Positions 16,519 through 27,195 of a stretch of 64,000 nt of DNA are shown here, piece after piece. Source of the stretch: DATAEY01 sp045805565. GTDB lineage: Bacteria; Actinomycetota; Thermoleophilia; Solirubrobacterales; Solirubrobacteraceae. The notes under the pieces were generated by a model. That model saw only the letters and a program-made list of their open reading frames with translations, made no database searches and had not been told where the DNA came from. The position numbers and the translations under genes are program-made. The stretch's first letter is position 1; each line of letters starts with the position of its first letter. The stretch lies in assembly GCA_045805565.1 (NCBI GenBank), contig JBJMKZ010000017.1, forward strand, positions 1-64,000. The letters run 5' to 3'.

Positions 16519-18038
16519 GCGCGTTCGCGGCGGCGAAGGCGCCGTCGATCGACTTGGCCGGGCTGTCCCCGCTCATCGCCCTGCTCGGAGGGGCGGTGGT
16601 GGTGCTGGTGGCGGGTCTGCTGCCCGGCGAGGGCGTCCGCCGGCGCTGGGTCCCCGGGCTCGCCCTGCTATCTCTAGCCGCCGCCCTGGGCCTGACCGTC
16701 TGGCAGTTCGGCGAGCACAAGTCGATTGTCTCCGCCGCGCTGGCGGTCGACGATCTCGCCCTTCTGCTCACGGTGCTATTCATCGTGGCGGCGGCTGCGA
16801 CGATCCTGATGAGCCGGGGCGGCGACGCTCCCGAGCAAGCCGGGCCGGGCGAGCATCACGCGCTGGTGCTGTCGGCCGCCGGCGGGATGGCGCTGCTGGT
16901 CAGCGCCCAGAACACGATCGCCCTGTTCCTCGGGCTGGAGCTGTTGTCGATCCCGCTCTACGTCCTGTGCGCGACCGAGCCTTCCCGCACCACGTCGCTG
17001 GAGTCGGGGCTCAAGTACCTGATCGTCGGGTCGGTGGGGTCCGGCACCCTGCTCTACGGGCTCGCGCTGGTCTACGGAGCCACGGGCGCGACCGACTTCT
17101 CCGCCATCGCCCGAAGCCTGGGGACGGGCGGACTGTCCACCAACGCGCTCGCCCTCACGGGGATCGCCCTGGTCGTCGCCGGCCTGGCATTCAAGGCGTC
17201 GGTCGCCCCCTTCCACCAGTGGACGCCGGACGTCTATCAGGGAGCGCCCACGCCGGTCACCGCGTTCATGGCGGTGGCGACCAAGGCCGCCGCATTCGGA
17301 GTCCTGCTGCGCTTCTTCGACGTGGCCTTGATCGAAGGAGCGGTCGCCTGGGGGCCGGCGCTGGCGGCGCTGGCCACGGTGACGATCGTGGTCGGAAACG
17401 TGGGCGCCCTCGGCCAGTCCTCGCTCAAGCGGCTGCTGGCGTGGTCGGGCGTCGCGCAGGCGGGCTACCTGCTGGCCGGGGTGCTGGTGGCCTCGCGGCT
17501 GGGTGCGGAGGCAACCGTCTTCTACCTGGTCGTCTACCTGGTCATGAACCTCGCCGCCTTCGCGGTGGTGATCGCGCGAGAGCGCGAGACCGACCGCGGC
17601 GACGACATCTCGGCGCTGACCGGCATCGGCGCCACCCGGCCGTGGCTGGCGTGGCCGATGACCGTCGCGATGCTCTCACTCGCGGGTATCCCGGCGACCG
17701 CGGGGTTCATCGGGAAGATCTACCTGATCGACGCGGTGGTGGACGGCGGCTACACCTGGCTCGCCGTCGTGATCGTGATCGGCTCGATGATCTCGCTCGC
17801 CTACTACCTGCGGATCGTGGCCGCGATGTGGCTGACCGAGGCCCCGCAGCCCGCGGCCGCGGGGACGGCCCGCCCGGCGATGGCGGGCGGCTCGGTCGAG
17901 GCCGATGCCGCGGCGCAGAGCACCGCGACCGTCGTCCTGGCGGTCCTGTTCGGCGCCGCCACGATCGTCTTGGGGATCATTCCTTCGCCTCTGGTCGAGC
18001 TCGCGGGCAGCGCTGGACGGGCACTCGGCCTGCTCTAG
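16515..18038 (+). CDS. nuoN: NADH-quinone oxidoreductase subunit N
   Basis: A 507-residue antiporter-like subunit, last gene of the operon. It shows the G-L-E-L-L-S-I-P-L-Y motif and the central F-K-A-S-V-A-P-F-H-Q-W-T-P-D-V-Y-Q-G-A-P-T-P-V-T-A-F signature. It completes the 14 separate subunits of a bacterial NADH-dependent, proton-pumping complex I. No other gene interrupts the cluster. Confidence 0.97.
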   Translation: MSAFAAAKAPSIDLAGLSPLIALLGGAVVVLVAGLLPGEGVRRRWVPGLALLSLAAALGLTVWQFGEHKSIVSAALAVDDLALLLTVLFIVAAAATILMSRGGDAPEQAGPGEHHALVLSAAGGMALLVSAQNTIALFLGLELLSIPLYVLCATEPSRTTSLESGLKYLIVGSVGSGTLLYGLALVYGATGATDFSAIARSLGTGGLSTNALALTGIALVVAGLAFKASVAPFHQWTPDVYQGAPTPVTAFMAVATKAAAFGVLLRFFDVALIEGAVAWGPALAALATVTIVVGNVGALGQSSLKRLLAWSGVAQAGYLLAGVLVASRLGAEATVFYLVVYLVMNLAAFAVVIARERETDRGDDISALTGIGATRPWLAWPMTVAMLSLAGIPATAGFIGKIYLIDAVVDGGYTWLAVVIVIGSMISLAYYLRIVAAMWLTEAPQPAAAGTARPAMAGGSVEADAAAQSTATVVLAVLFGAATIVLGIIPSPLVELAGSAGRALGLL

Positions 18039-18148
18039 CGATACGTCGACGCGGCCGTGGCGCCGAGGCGGCCGTCGGGGGCCGTAACCATTCGACCGGC
18101 GCGGCGTAGATGTTTGTGCCGTTTCACACAACTTGACGGGAGAGTCGT

Positions 18149-18385
18149 ATGGACTATCTGAACCGTCTCGAGCCGCTGTTCCTGGTGCTGGTGATTCTCG
18201 CCGGCCTCAACTGGCTGATCATCGCCCTGTTCGACACCAACGTCGTCACCGCGATCTTCGGCGGCGGAACCGTGGCCGACGTCGTCTACGTGGTGTTCGG
18301 GCTCGCCGCCCTCGCCTTCCTGCCGAAGCTCTTCGACGAGCTCGGGCACATGGGGCGGCACGACATGCGGGCCCACGGCGCCTAG
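18149..18385 (+). CDS. DUF378 family small membrane protein
   Basis: A 78-residue protein with two transmembrane helices. The N-terminal L-V-I-L-A-G-L-N-W-L-I-I-A-L-F segment and the central G-x-G-x-x-A-D-V-V-Y-V-V-F-G pattern match the DUF378 family of unknown function. GGGAGAG lies 7 bases before the ATG, so it is SD-led, unlike many neighbours. A strong hairpin follows, making it a single-gene unit. Expression with nuo cannot be excluded, because nothing clearly terminates transcription after nuoN. Confidence 0.85.
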   Translation: MDYLNRLEPLFLVLVILAGLNWLIIALFDTNVVTAIFGGGTVADVVYVVFGLAALAFLPKLFDELGHMGRHDMRAHGA

Positions 18386-18407
18386 CCTCAGCGGGGAGCT
18401 GCCCCTC

Positions 18408-18440
18408 GCGGTCGAGCCGGGCGGGTCCCGGCTCGACCGC
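18408..18440 (+). terminator. hairpin terminator after the DUF378 gene
   Basis: A perfect 14-base inverted repeat (arms 18408-18421 and 18427-18440) with a 5-base loop. There is no U-tract beyond TTGC, so intrinsic termination is probable but unproven. Confidence 0.6.
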
Positions 18441-18467
18441 TTGCGAAGGCATAGCCGCCTCGGGCGT

Positions 18468-18473
18468 TAGCAT
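18468..18473 (+). promoter_or_regulatory. -10 element of the double ThyX gene
   Basis: TAGCAT, ten bases before GTG 18484. There is no SD sequence in between, and the terminator hairpin lies directly upstream. Confidence 0.5.
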
Positions 18474-18483
18474 CGCGGCCCCC

Positions 18484-20097
18484 GTGGACTACCCGGTCGA
18501 GACCTTCAGCGAGGCTGAGCGCGCCCGCCTGGCACCGCACTTCACCAACCTCGACCGGCCGGTGTTCGCGTTGGTCAACCTGCCCGAGACGGTGAAGGGG
18601 GCCCTGTTCGCGCGCTACTCCCGCTATCAGGGGACCCTGCGCCGGCTGTTCCTGGACGAGTTCGCCGACGACGTGCCCGAGACGGCCACGGGCTGCGACG
18701 GCCCCGAGGGCGAGCGCGCCGCGCGGCTCTACGAGCGGGTGTTCCTCGGCTATGGCGACGATTCGGTGGCCCAGCTCGGCGGCGCGCACGTCGCCTGCGA
18801 GTGGGTCTCCAACCTGCTGACCAAGGTGCTCCAGCGGCCGCGCCTCGGTGCGTACCTGGAGCAGTCGACGCGCTACATCGCCTACGACGCCCCCATGCCC
18901 GCTGCGCCGTGCGCCGATGGGCGAGCCGGCACGCCCAGGTACCGCTACTACCGCGACGCCGAGCTGGGTCCCGAATACGCCGCGGCAATGGACGAGCTCT
19001 TCGACACCTACTCTCGGGCGCTGCCGCTGGTCATCGCCTGGGCGCAACGCCAGTTTCCCCGCGACGGGGAGCCCGAAGCGGCGCACGCGCGGGCCATCCG
19101 GGCCAAGGCGCTGGACCTGTTGCGCGGGCTGCTGCCCGCCGCCTCGCTGTCGCACATGGGCATCTTTGCCACCGGGCAGACCTATGAGCAGTTGATCCTT
19201 CACCTGCTCGCCCATCCGCTCCCCGAGGCCCGCCACTACGGCGAGATGATCCTGCGCGAGATCGAGGCGGTTATGCCGAGCTTCGTCGCCCGGGTGCCGC
19301 GTCCGGATCGAGGCGGCGACTGGGTGGCGTACCTGCGCGAGCGCGCCGGGGCGGCGCGGCGGTGGTCGACCCGTCTGGCCCTCGACCGGCCCGCCGAGGA
19401 CATCGGCCCGTCGGTGCGGCTGCTGCACGCCGACGGCGACGTCGAGGGCCTGCTGGCGGCGCTGCTGTTCGAGGCCGCGAGCGTTCCCGAGGAGCGCACC
19501 AGGGAAGCCGTCGTCCGCCTCGGCGAGGCCGAGCGTGCGCAGCTGCTGGCCGACCTGGTGGGTGAGCGGCGCAACCGCCGGCACCGGCCGGGGCGCGGGT
19601 TCGAGGCGCTGCGCTACCGGTTCGAGATCGTCTCCGATTACGGAGCGTTTCGTGACCTGCAGCGCCACCGCATGCTCACCTGCCAGTGGCAGTCCCTCAC
19701 CCCCGACCTCGGCGCCGGAGTACCGGAGGAGGTGGACGCCGCCGGAGCCGGCGACGGCTTCCGTCGCGCGCTGGAGCGCTCCGCCGCCGAGTACCACCGC
19801 CTGGCCGGCGCCGGACTGGCCGATGCGGCCCCGTACGCGCTGTGCCTCGCCTACCGCATCCGATACGTGCTCGACCTCAACGCGCGCGAGGCGATGCAGC
19901 TGATCGAGCTGCGCTCCGGGCGCGAGGGTCACCCCACCTACCGCGCAGTGGCGCACGAGCTGCACGCGCAGATCGCCGCGGTGCATCCCGCCGTCGCGGC
20001 GGCCATGACCCACGTGGACCGCGAGGCCGAGCCGCGCCTCGAGCGAATCCTGGCCGAGATCCGCACCCAGTCGCGGACGCCCGCGCCGGCCGGCTGA
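18484..20097 (+). CDS. double-domain ThyX-like (FAD-dependent thymidylate synthase family) protein
   Basis: A 537-residue protein with two ThyX-like halves, whereas ordinary ThyX is about 220-250 residues with one domain. The first half (about 1-270) has the Q-R-P-R at 117-120 and L-E-Q-S-T-R-Y at 125-131, so the ThyX RHR is altered while the Q-S-x-R-Y part is kept. The second half (about 300-537) keeps RHR (394-396, L-Q-R-H-R-M) but has QSLTP in place of QSxRY. It also keeps the late L-N-x-R-E-A and I-E-L-R-S elements. The halves therefore look complementary, and may pair to build one shared site. Whether it makes dTMP or does something else is unknown, and no thyA or standard thyX is in the window. 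GTG 18484 is the start consistent with the upstream TAGCAT. Confidence 0.8.
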   Translation: MDYPVETFSEAERARLAPHFTNLDRPVFALVNLPETVKGALFARYSRYQGTLRRLFLDEFADDVPETATGCDGPEGERAARLYERVFLGYGDDSVAQLGGAHVACEWVSNLLTKVLQRPRLGAYLEQSTRYIAYDAPMPAAPCADGRAGTPRYRYYRDAELGPEYAAAMDELFDTYSRALPLVIAWAQRQFPRDGEPEAAHARAIRAKALDLLRGLLPAASLSHMGIFATGQTYEQLILHLLAHPLPEARHYGEMILREIEAVMPSFVARVPRPDRGGDWVAYLRERAGAARRWSTRLALDRPAEDIGPSVRLLHADGDVEGLLAALLFEAASVPEERTREAVVRLGEAERAQLLADLVGERRNRRHRPGRGFEALRYRFEIVSDYGAFRDLQRHRMLTCQWQSLTPDLGAGVPEEVDAAGAGDGFRRALERSAAEYHRLAGAGLADAAPYALCLAYRIRYVLDLNAREAMQLIELRSGREGHPTYRAVAHELHAQIAAVHPAVAAAMTHVDREAEPRLERILAEIRTQSRTPAPAG

Positions 20098-20157
20098 GCT
20101 CCGGCCGCGCCGGGGTCACCTCGGCGGCGCGGCGTCGCATGACCGGGGGCCGGCCGA

Positions 20158-20163
20158 TAGGGT
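20158..20163 (+). promoter_or_regulatory. -10 element of the CMD-family gene
   Basis: TAGGGT, six bases before ATG 20170, leaving no room for an SD sequence. Confidence 0.5.
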
Positions 20164-20169
20164 CGCGGC

Positions 20170-20745
20170 ATGTCCCGACTCCCCTACGTGGATCCCGCCA
20201 CCGCCCCGCCTGCCGTCCGCGAGGCGCTCGAGGCGCTGCCCCCGCTCAACATCTTCCGGCTCGCCGCCCACGCCGAGAGCGCGCTGCGCCCCTTCCTGCG
20301 CCTCGGCGGCGCGCTGCTCACGCAGGCCGCGCTCGACGCCCGGCTTCGGGAGCTGGCCATCCTGCGCGTGGCCGCGCGGTCGGGGGCCCGATACGAGTGG
20401 GTGCAGCACGCCGCCATCGCCACCGCGGTCGGCGTCAGCGAGGAGCAGGTGGCGGCGCTGGAGCGCGGCGACATCGCGGCGGACTGCTTCGACGACGACG
20501 AGCGCCTCGTCCTGGCGTTCACCACCGAGGTGCTCGAGGACGTGGGCGCCTCGCAGGCCACCTTCGAGCGCGTGAACGTCCGCTTCTCGCCCCGTGAGAT
20601 CGTCGAGCTCATCCTGACGGTCGGCTACTACATGATGATCGCCCGGCTGATGGAGACCGCGCAGATCGACCTCGACGAGCCGGCGGGCACCGCGGTGATG
20701 GAAGCTCGCCGACGCGAGACGACCGACGCGGGTCAGCCGGGCTGA
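20170..20745 (+). CDS. carboxymuconolactone decarboxylase family protein
   Basis: A 191-residue all-helical protein of the CMD/AhpD fold. The domain runs over about residues 45-130 and contains R-L-R-E-L-A-I-L-R-V-A followed by Y-E-W-V-Q-H. The AhpD CxxC pair is absent, so a peroxidase-type role is unlikely. It resembles the uncharacterised single-domain members, some of which act as decarboxylases. The substrate is unknown. Its stop lies in an inverted repeat shared with the converging acyl-CoA synthetase gene. Confidence 0.82.
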   Translation: MSRLPYVDPATAPPAVREALEALPPLNIFRLAAHAESALRPFLRLGGALLTQAALDARLRELAILRVAARSGARYEWVQHAAIATAVGVSEEQVAALERGDIAADCFDDDERLVLAFTTEVLEDVGASQATFERVNVRFSPREIVELILTVGYYMMIARLMETAQIDLDEPAGTAVMEARRRETTDAGQPG

Positions 20746-20747
20746 CC
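20731..20747. terminator. inverted repeat spanning two convergent stop codons
   Basis: GGTCAGC-CGG-GCTGACC, a 7-base stem with a 3-base loop. It contains the TGA of the + gene (20743-20745) and of the minus gene (20735-20733), whose coding regions overlap by 13 bases. It could terminate in both directions. Confidence 0.45.
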
Positions 20748-22310
20748 GCGCTCGCGCTCGCGCAGGTCGATACGCCGGATCTTGCCGGTCAGCGTCTTGG
20801 GGAGCTCCTCCACGAACTCGATCCGGCGCGGATAGGCATGGGCGCCCAGGTTGGCGCGGACGACCGCCTTGATGTCCTGTGCCAGGTCCTCCGAGGGACG
20901 GTGACCCTGCGCCACCACCAGGAACGCCTTGACGACGTTGCCCCGCGTCTGGTCAGGTGAGGCGACGGCGGCCGCCTCGCGCACCGCCGGGTGCTCGAGG
21001 CAGGCCGATTCGACCTCGAACGGGCCGATCCGGTATCCGGCCGAGATGATCACGTCGTCGGCGCGTCCCGCGTACCAGAAGTAGCCGTCCTCGTCCTGCT
21101 GGGCCGCGTCCTTGGTGTGGAACCAGGCCCCGCCGAAGGTCTCGCGCCCTGCCTCCTCGTTTTTCCAGTAGCCCAGCGGGTAGTGCGGGTTTGACCGCGC
21201 GCGCAGGCAGATCTCGCCCCGCTCTCCCGGGGCCACCGGCCGCTCGTCCTCATCGAGGATCGCGACGTCCCAGCCCGGCATCGGCTTGCCCATAGAGCCC
21301 TCGCGCACCTCCATGAACGGATAGTTCGCGCACAGCGGGTAGGACTCCGTGAGCCCGTAGTAGTCGAGCACCGTCACCCCGTACTGGTCGCGAAACCAGC
21401 GGATCGCCTCGGGGTTCAGCGGCTCCCCGGCCGAGCAGACCCTCCGAAACCTCTGCGGGAAGCGCCGGCCGGCGTCCTGTACCGCCATCATCGCCCGCAT
21501 CGCGGTGGGGGTGGTGAACACGTTGGTCACGCCGTGCTTGGCCAGCACCGCAAGCTGCTGCTCGGGGTCGAACCCGCCCTGGCGCTGAAACACGAACTGG
21601 GTGGCGCCCAGCCGCCAGGGCCCCAGCAGCGGAGCGATGCCGGCCGCCCACGCCCACTCCCCCATGCCGTGGAAGAGCTCGCCGTCGCGCACGTCGTGGC
21701 AGTAGACGAACTCCTCGTGGGCGAGGACATAGCGATGGGCGTGGAGGATGCCCTTGGCAAGCCCGGTGGTGCCCGACGAGTAGTAGAGCTGGACGGGGTC
21801 GTCGGCCGCGGTATCGACGGGCTCGAAGTGGTCGTCGGCGCCGGCCAACAGCTGCGAGTCGAGGATCAGCAGCTCGTCCACCAGGTCGCCAGGCATCCGC
21901 TGGGCGTTGGCCGCGTCGGTGACCAGCACGCGGGGCTGGGAGTCCGCGACCCGGTGGCGGATCCCCTCGTCCCCGTAGAGCACCGACATCGACAGCAGGA
22001 TCGCCCCCAGCTTCCACGTGCCGAGGAAGATGGCGGCGGTCTCGGGCGACGCCGGCGCCACGACCGCGACCCGGTCGCCACGCTGGACGCCGCGGGCGCG
22101 CAGGACGTTTGCCGCCCGCGCCGACAGCGACTGCAGCTCGCCCCAGCTCACATCGCGCTGATCGCCCCGCCAGTCCTCCCACACCATCGCCGGCTTGTCA
22201 CGCGGGTGGCGGTCGCACACGTCGACCGCGATGTTGTAGCGCTCGGGGACCTCCCAGCGGTGGTGGGCGCAGGCCTCCTCGTAGGAGACGGGCAGGGTGG
22301 TCGTCGCCAT
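20733..22310 (-). CDS. acyl-CoA synthetase (AMP-forming), acetyl/medium-chain type
   Basis: A 525-residue ANL-superfamily ligase that activates a carboxylate to acyl-CoA through an acyl-adenylate. The P-loop Y-Y-S-S-G-T-T-G-L-A-K-G lies near residue 178. Y-G-L-T-E-S-Y, the G-Y-R-I-G-P-F-E-V-E hinge region and the catalytic Lys of L-P-K-T-L-T-G-K-I-R-R near residue 505 follow. It is shorter than the upstream Acs and lacks its N-terminal domain, so it probably takes a different acid (propionate or a medium-chain acid). It starts 9 bases after acs, so the two are co-transcribed. Confidence 0.88.
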   Translation of the reverse strand: MATTTLPVSYEEACAHHRWEVPERYNIAVDVCDRHPRDKPAMVWEDWRGDQRDVSWGELQSLSARAANVLRARGVQRGDRVAVVAPASPETAAIFLGTWKLGAILLSMSVLYGDEGIRHRVADSQPRVLVTDAANAQRMPGDLVDELLILDSQLLAGADDHFEPVDTAADDPVQLYYSSGTTGLAKGILHAHRYVLAHEEFVYCHDVRDGELFHGMGEWAWAAGIAPLLGPWRLGATQFVFQRQGGFDPEQQLAVLAKHGVTNVFTTPTAMRAMMAVQDAGRRFPQRFRRVCSAGEPLNPEAIRWFRDQYGVTVLDYYGLTESYPLCANYPFMEVREGSMGKPMPGWDVAILDEDERPVAPGERGEICLRARSNPHYPLGYWKNEEAGRETFGGAWFHTKDAAQQDEDGYFWYAGRADDVIISAGYRIGPFEVESACLEHPAVREAAAVASPDQTRGNVVKAFLVVAQGHRPSEDLAQDIKAVVRANLGAHAYPRRIEFVEELPKTLTGKIRRIDLRERERGQPG

Positions 22311-22319
22311 CGACCGACC

Positions 22320-24320
<2,001 letters not shown>

Positions 24321-24454
24321 GAATCACCTCTCGAGCTCTCGAATCCCGGGCGTCGGCGCCGCAGCCCTGGTTCCACCTGGTTCTACCCGCTGTTGCGGCA
24401 TGTGATCGCGTCGCCGCCGAACCTACCGCCTCGTGGCCCCGCACGTGGCGGCCT

Positions 24455-25273
24455 CTATCGGCCCTCGCCGCGTCGCTTCCGCGAGCGCGGCCTCGGTGCC
24501 GGGGGCTCCGGAACGGGCTGGGCCGCGCCGGTCCCTTCGCGCTCCCGCCGTGCGCGGAGCTCTTGGGCGGTAGGCCAGGGCTCGGCGCGCCCGGTCCGCC
24601 AGGCGGGCGGCACCCCGCCGGGCCAGCGGCCGGCCAACAGATAGGCGAGGGCCCCGAGCCAGAACCAGAGGATCGGGCTCGAGCCACCCAACTGGATGGC
24701 CACGAGCACCCCGACGATGATTCCGAGCACGCCCATGAACCGGGTCAGAAGGCCCACGCGCATCGCGTTGAGCGAGATGATCACGAACGCGAAGCCCAGC
24801 GCGAAGGCCCCCGCCGGCAGGACGCCCGCGGCCACGCCGGGGCTGGCGATCTTGGCAGCGGCGAAGTAGTCGCCTCGGTGATGCGCCAGGTAGTCGTCCG
24901 CCTGGACGACCTGGATGACCCGGAGTGCGACGAGCCCTATCCCGAACAGAATCGGGCCCCCGTAGGCGGTAACCCGCGCGATCCCCGGAACCTCGGGGCG
25001 ACGCGCCTTGGCCGCCAGGTACAGGTAGTCGAGCGTCGGCGCGAGGAGCGCGTAGCCCGCTGCGAGCAGTGCCGCGGAGGCGATGTAGCCGGTCGCATGC
25101 GCGCTCAGGTACCGCGGAACTTCCAGCACCGCGCCGGGCGCATCTCCTGGCGCCCGGCGCAGCGTTCCGCCGACGACGAGAGCGATGAGCTGCAGTACCA
25201 CCGAGCCGACCGTGGCGGCCACCGCGAGCGGACGGCCGGCCGCCTCGCGCTCAAGCTGCTCGTCGGGCGTCAC
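24455..25273 (-). CDS. multi-pass membrane protein, unknown function
   Basis: A 272-residue protein with about six hydrophobic helices between residues 17 and 215. It is followed by a 50-residue cytoplasmic tail of Pro, Arg and Glu ending in a basic R-S-R-K-R-R cluster. No family was recognised. GTG 25273 fits TAGCAT 9 bases upstream. The gene ends 134 bases before acs. That gap holds only the acs leader, a possible -10 (TAGAAC) and no clear terminator. Confidence 0.7.
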   Translation of the reverse strand: MTPDEQLEREAAGRPLAVAATVGSVVLQLIALVVGGTLRRAPGDAPGAVLEVPRYLSAHATGYIASAALLAAGYALLAPTLDYLYLAAKARRPEVPGIARVTAYGGPILFGIGLVALRVIQVVQADDYLAHHRGDYFAAAKIASPGVAAGVLPAGAFALGFAFVIISLNAMRVGLLTRFMGVLGIIVGVLVAIQLGGSSPILWFWLGALAYLLAGRWPGGVPPAWRTGRAEPWPTAQELRARREREGTGAAQPVPEPPAPRPRSRKRRGEGR

Positions 25274-25282
25274 CGCGCCAGA

Positions 25283-25288
25283 ATGCTA
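25283..25288 (-). promoter_or_regulatory. -10 element of the membrane protein gene
   Basis: TAGCAT on the minus strand, nine bases before GTG 25273. Confidence 0.45.
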
Positions 25289-25300
25289 GTGAGAGACGCG

Positions 25301-25501
25301 CTAGGGGCGCCCGGGGGCACGACCCCGACCGGTGAGCGGCGGCGAGGCCGGGCGAGGCGGCTCCCAGTCGTCGTCGCGCTCGACCAGCCGGGATAGCCGT
25401 TCCCCGACCGCCAGCAGGAGGTCGAGCCCGGGTTCCACGAGCCGGATAAGCGCCTCGATGCGCTCCCGAACCGCCTGCTCGCGCGGGCTGAGCGACGTCA
25501 T
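25301..25501 (-). CDS. small hypothetical protein
   Basis: A 66-residue soluble protein. The first 45 residues look like a long amphipathic helix or coiled coil (Arg/Glu/Leu-rich, E-R-I-E-A-L-I-R-L-V), and the tail is Pro/Arg-rich. The start at ATG 25501 was chosen because TAGACT lies 7 bases upstream. An upstream start would add 21 non-conserved residues. It is just upstream of the membrane protein gene on the same strand, 27 bases away. No family was recognised. Confidence 0.5.
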   Translation of the reverse strand: MTSLSPREQAVRERIEALIRLVEPGLDLLLAVGERLSRLVERDDDWEPPRPASPPLTGRGRAPGRP

Positions 25502-25604
25502 CCCGGCCAGTCTAGAAGAGCGATCCCAAGCCCCCCGCGCACGCGGAATCGACCACCTGGTCACGGTCCGGCCGCGCGCCGACCCCGGTTAGACTCGTAG
25601 CGCG
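25502..25604. promoter_or_regulatory. divergent leaderless promoters, small ORF / CBS protein
   Basis: TAGACT on the minus strand (25514-25509) is 7 bases before ATG 25501. An identical TAGACT on the plus strand (25590-25595) is 9 bases before ATG 25605. Confidence 0.5.
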
Positions 25605-26054
25605 ATGCAGATCCGGGACGTCATGACCGAGTCGGTGGTCACGGCGCCCACGTCGGCAGCGGTGCGCGAGGTCGCGGCGCTGATGCGCGAGCGCAACGTC
25701 GGCTCGGTGGTCCTGGTCGACGAACGCGGCGCTCCCGCCGCCTTCGTGACCGATCGCGACCTGACCGTGAGCGTGCTCGCCGACGGCCGCGACGTCTCGG
25801 ATCGCGCCCGCGACCATGCCAGCGCCCCGGTGATCACGGGGTCACCCGCGCTGGACGTGGAGCAGGCGGCCGAGCTGATGGTCAGCCACGGAATCCGCCG
25901 ACTGCCCGTCTTGGACGGGCAACGGCTGACCGGAATCGTCACCCTCGACGACCTCGCGGTGCGCACTGGCGACCTGGCGCTCGCTCAGCGGCTGACCAGC
26001 GAGATCACCCGCGCGGCGCTGCCCGACTTCTACTTCCACCAGCGCGGCGGCTAG
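25605..26054 (+). CDS. tandem CBS-domain protein
   Basis: A 149-residue protein made of two CBS domains (about 1-58 and 70-125) that should form a Bateman module binding adenine nucleotides. Each domain has the usual D-V-M-T opening or I-R-R-L-P-V-x-D-x-x-x-L-x-G-I-V-T-L-D-D strand. No effector domain is attached, so it would regulate a partner or sense energy charge. It sits 2 bases before the saccharopine-dehydrogenase-like gene, so the two form an operon. Confidence 0.9.
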   Translation: MQIRDVMTESVVTAPTSAAVREVAALMRERNVGSVVLVDERGAPAAFVTDRDLTVSVLADGRDVSDRARDHASAPVITGSPALDVEQAAELMVSHGIRRLPVLDGQRLTGIVTLDDLAVRTGDLALAQRLTSEITRAALPDFYFHQRGG

Positions 26055-26056
26055 GA

Positions 26057-27181
26057 ATGGGCCGGCCGGGACCGGTAGCCGTCTACGGCGCGACCGGATA
26101 CACGGGCCGGCTCGTCGCCCGCGAGTTGCAGCGCCGCGGCATCGAGGCGGCTCTTTGCGGGCGCAACCGCGAGAAGCTAAAGGGGCTGGCGGGCGAGCTC
26201 GGGCTGCAAGCCCCGCTGCGGGTCGCCTCGGTCGACGACCTCGACGCACTGCGACATGCGTTCGCGGACTGCGCGGTGGTGATCAACTGCGCGGGCCCGT
26301 TCAGCCGGTTCGGAGAGCCCGTGGTGAAGGCGGCGATCGAGAGCGGGACCCACTACGTGGACACCACCGGCGAGCAGCTCTACATGCAGCGCGTCTTCGA
26401 GCGCTTCGACGATCCGGCGCGCGCCGCCGAGGTGGCGGTGATCCCGGCGATGGGCTTCGACTACGTCCCGGGGGACCTGATCTGCGATCTGGCCGGTCGC
26501 GATCACGAGCCGCTGCGCGAGCTGGTCGTCGCCTACGCCGTCCATGGCTTCGGTCCCACCCGCGGGACGATGCACTCCGCGCTCGAGGCCATGCGCCACG
26601 GAGGGCTGGACTACCGGGATGGTGAGTGGCGCTCGGCGGGCCTCGGCCCGGCGCGGGCCTCGTTCACCTTTCCCGAGCCGATCGGGCGCCGGACCATGGT
26701 CCGCTACCCCTCCGGCGAGGTCGTGACCGCGCCGCGCCACATTCGCACCCGTGCGGTGACGTCGCTCATAACCGCCAGCGCCCTCTCCCCCCACCCCGCG
26801 CTCGCCGACTTGGTCGGCCTCGCCCTGCCCGGCGCCGCGCTCGCGCTGCGCACCCCGTTGAAGTCGATGGTCGACCTGGCCATCGACCGCTTACCCGAGG
26901 GTCCGTCCGCCAAGGACCGCGCGACGGCCCGCTTCACGATCGCGGCGCTCGCCCGCGGCGACGACGGCTCGACCGGGCGCGGCATCGTGCGAGGGAGCGA
27001 CATGTACGGACTCACCGCCGTTACCGCGGTCGAGGGCGCGGCGCGGCTGGCCGGCGAGGGCGCCGCCGCCGGCGTGGGCAGCCCGGCTTCGGCCTTCGAC
27101 GCGACCGGCTTCCTCGACGCCCTCGGCGAGCACGGGGTCTCGTACCAGGTGGACGGCGTCCCCGAACCGGCGGCGGTCTGA
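26057..27181 (+). CDS. saccharopine dehydrogenase NADP-binding family oxidoreductase
   Basis: A 374-residue protein with an N-terminal Rossmann fold, Y-G-A-T-G-Y-T-G-R-L at residues 9-18, of the saccharopine dehydrogenase / trans-acting enoyl reductase type. The I-N-C-A-G-P-F-S-R-F-G and T-H-Y-V-D-T-T-G-E segments are characteristic. M-G-F-D-Y-V-P-G-D follows mid-protein. True saccharopine dehydrogenases are not implied. Many actinobacterial members act on lipids or are uncharacterised. It ends in an inverted repeat with the converging hydrolase gene. Confidence 0.85.
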   Translation: MGRPGPVAVYGATGYTGRLVARELQRRGIEAALCGRNREKLKGLAGELGLQAPLRVASVDDLDALRHAFADCAVVINCAGPFSRFGEPVVKAAIESGTHYVDTTGEQLYMQRVFERFDDPARAAEVAVIPAMGFDYVPGDLICDLAGRDHEPLRELVVAYAVHGFGPTRGTMHSALEAMRHGGLDYRDGEWRSAGLGPARASFTFPEPIGRRTMVRYPSGEVVTAPRHIRTRAVTSLITASALSPHPALADLVGLALPGAALALRTPLKSMVDLAIDRLPEGPSAKDRATARFTIAALARGDDGSTGRGIVRGSDMYGLTAVTAVEGAARLAGEGAAAGVGSPASAFDATGFLDALGEHGVSYQVDGVPEPAAV

Positions 27182-27195
27182 CGGCCCGGCGTCAG
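27178..27195. terminator. short inverted repeat spanning two convergent stop codons
   Basis: CTGACG, a 6-base loop, then CGTCAG. It includes the TGA of the + gene (27179-27181) and of the minus gene (27194-27192). The stem is weak, so termination is only suggested. Confidence 0.35.
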
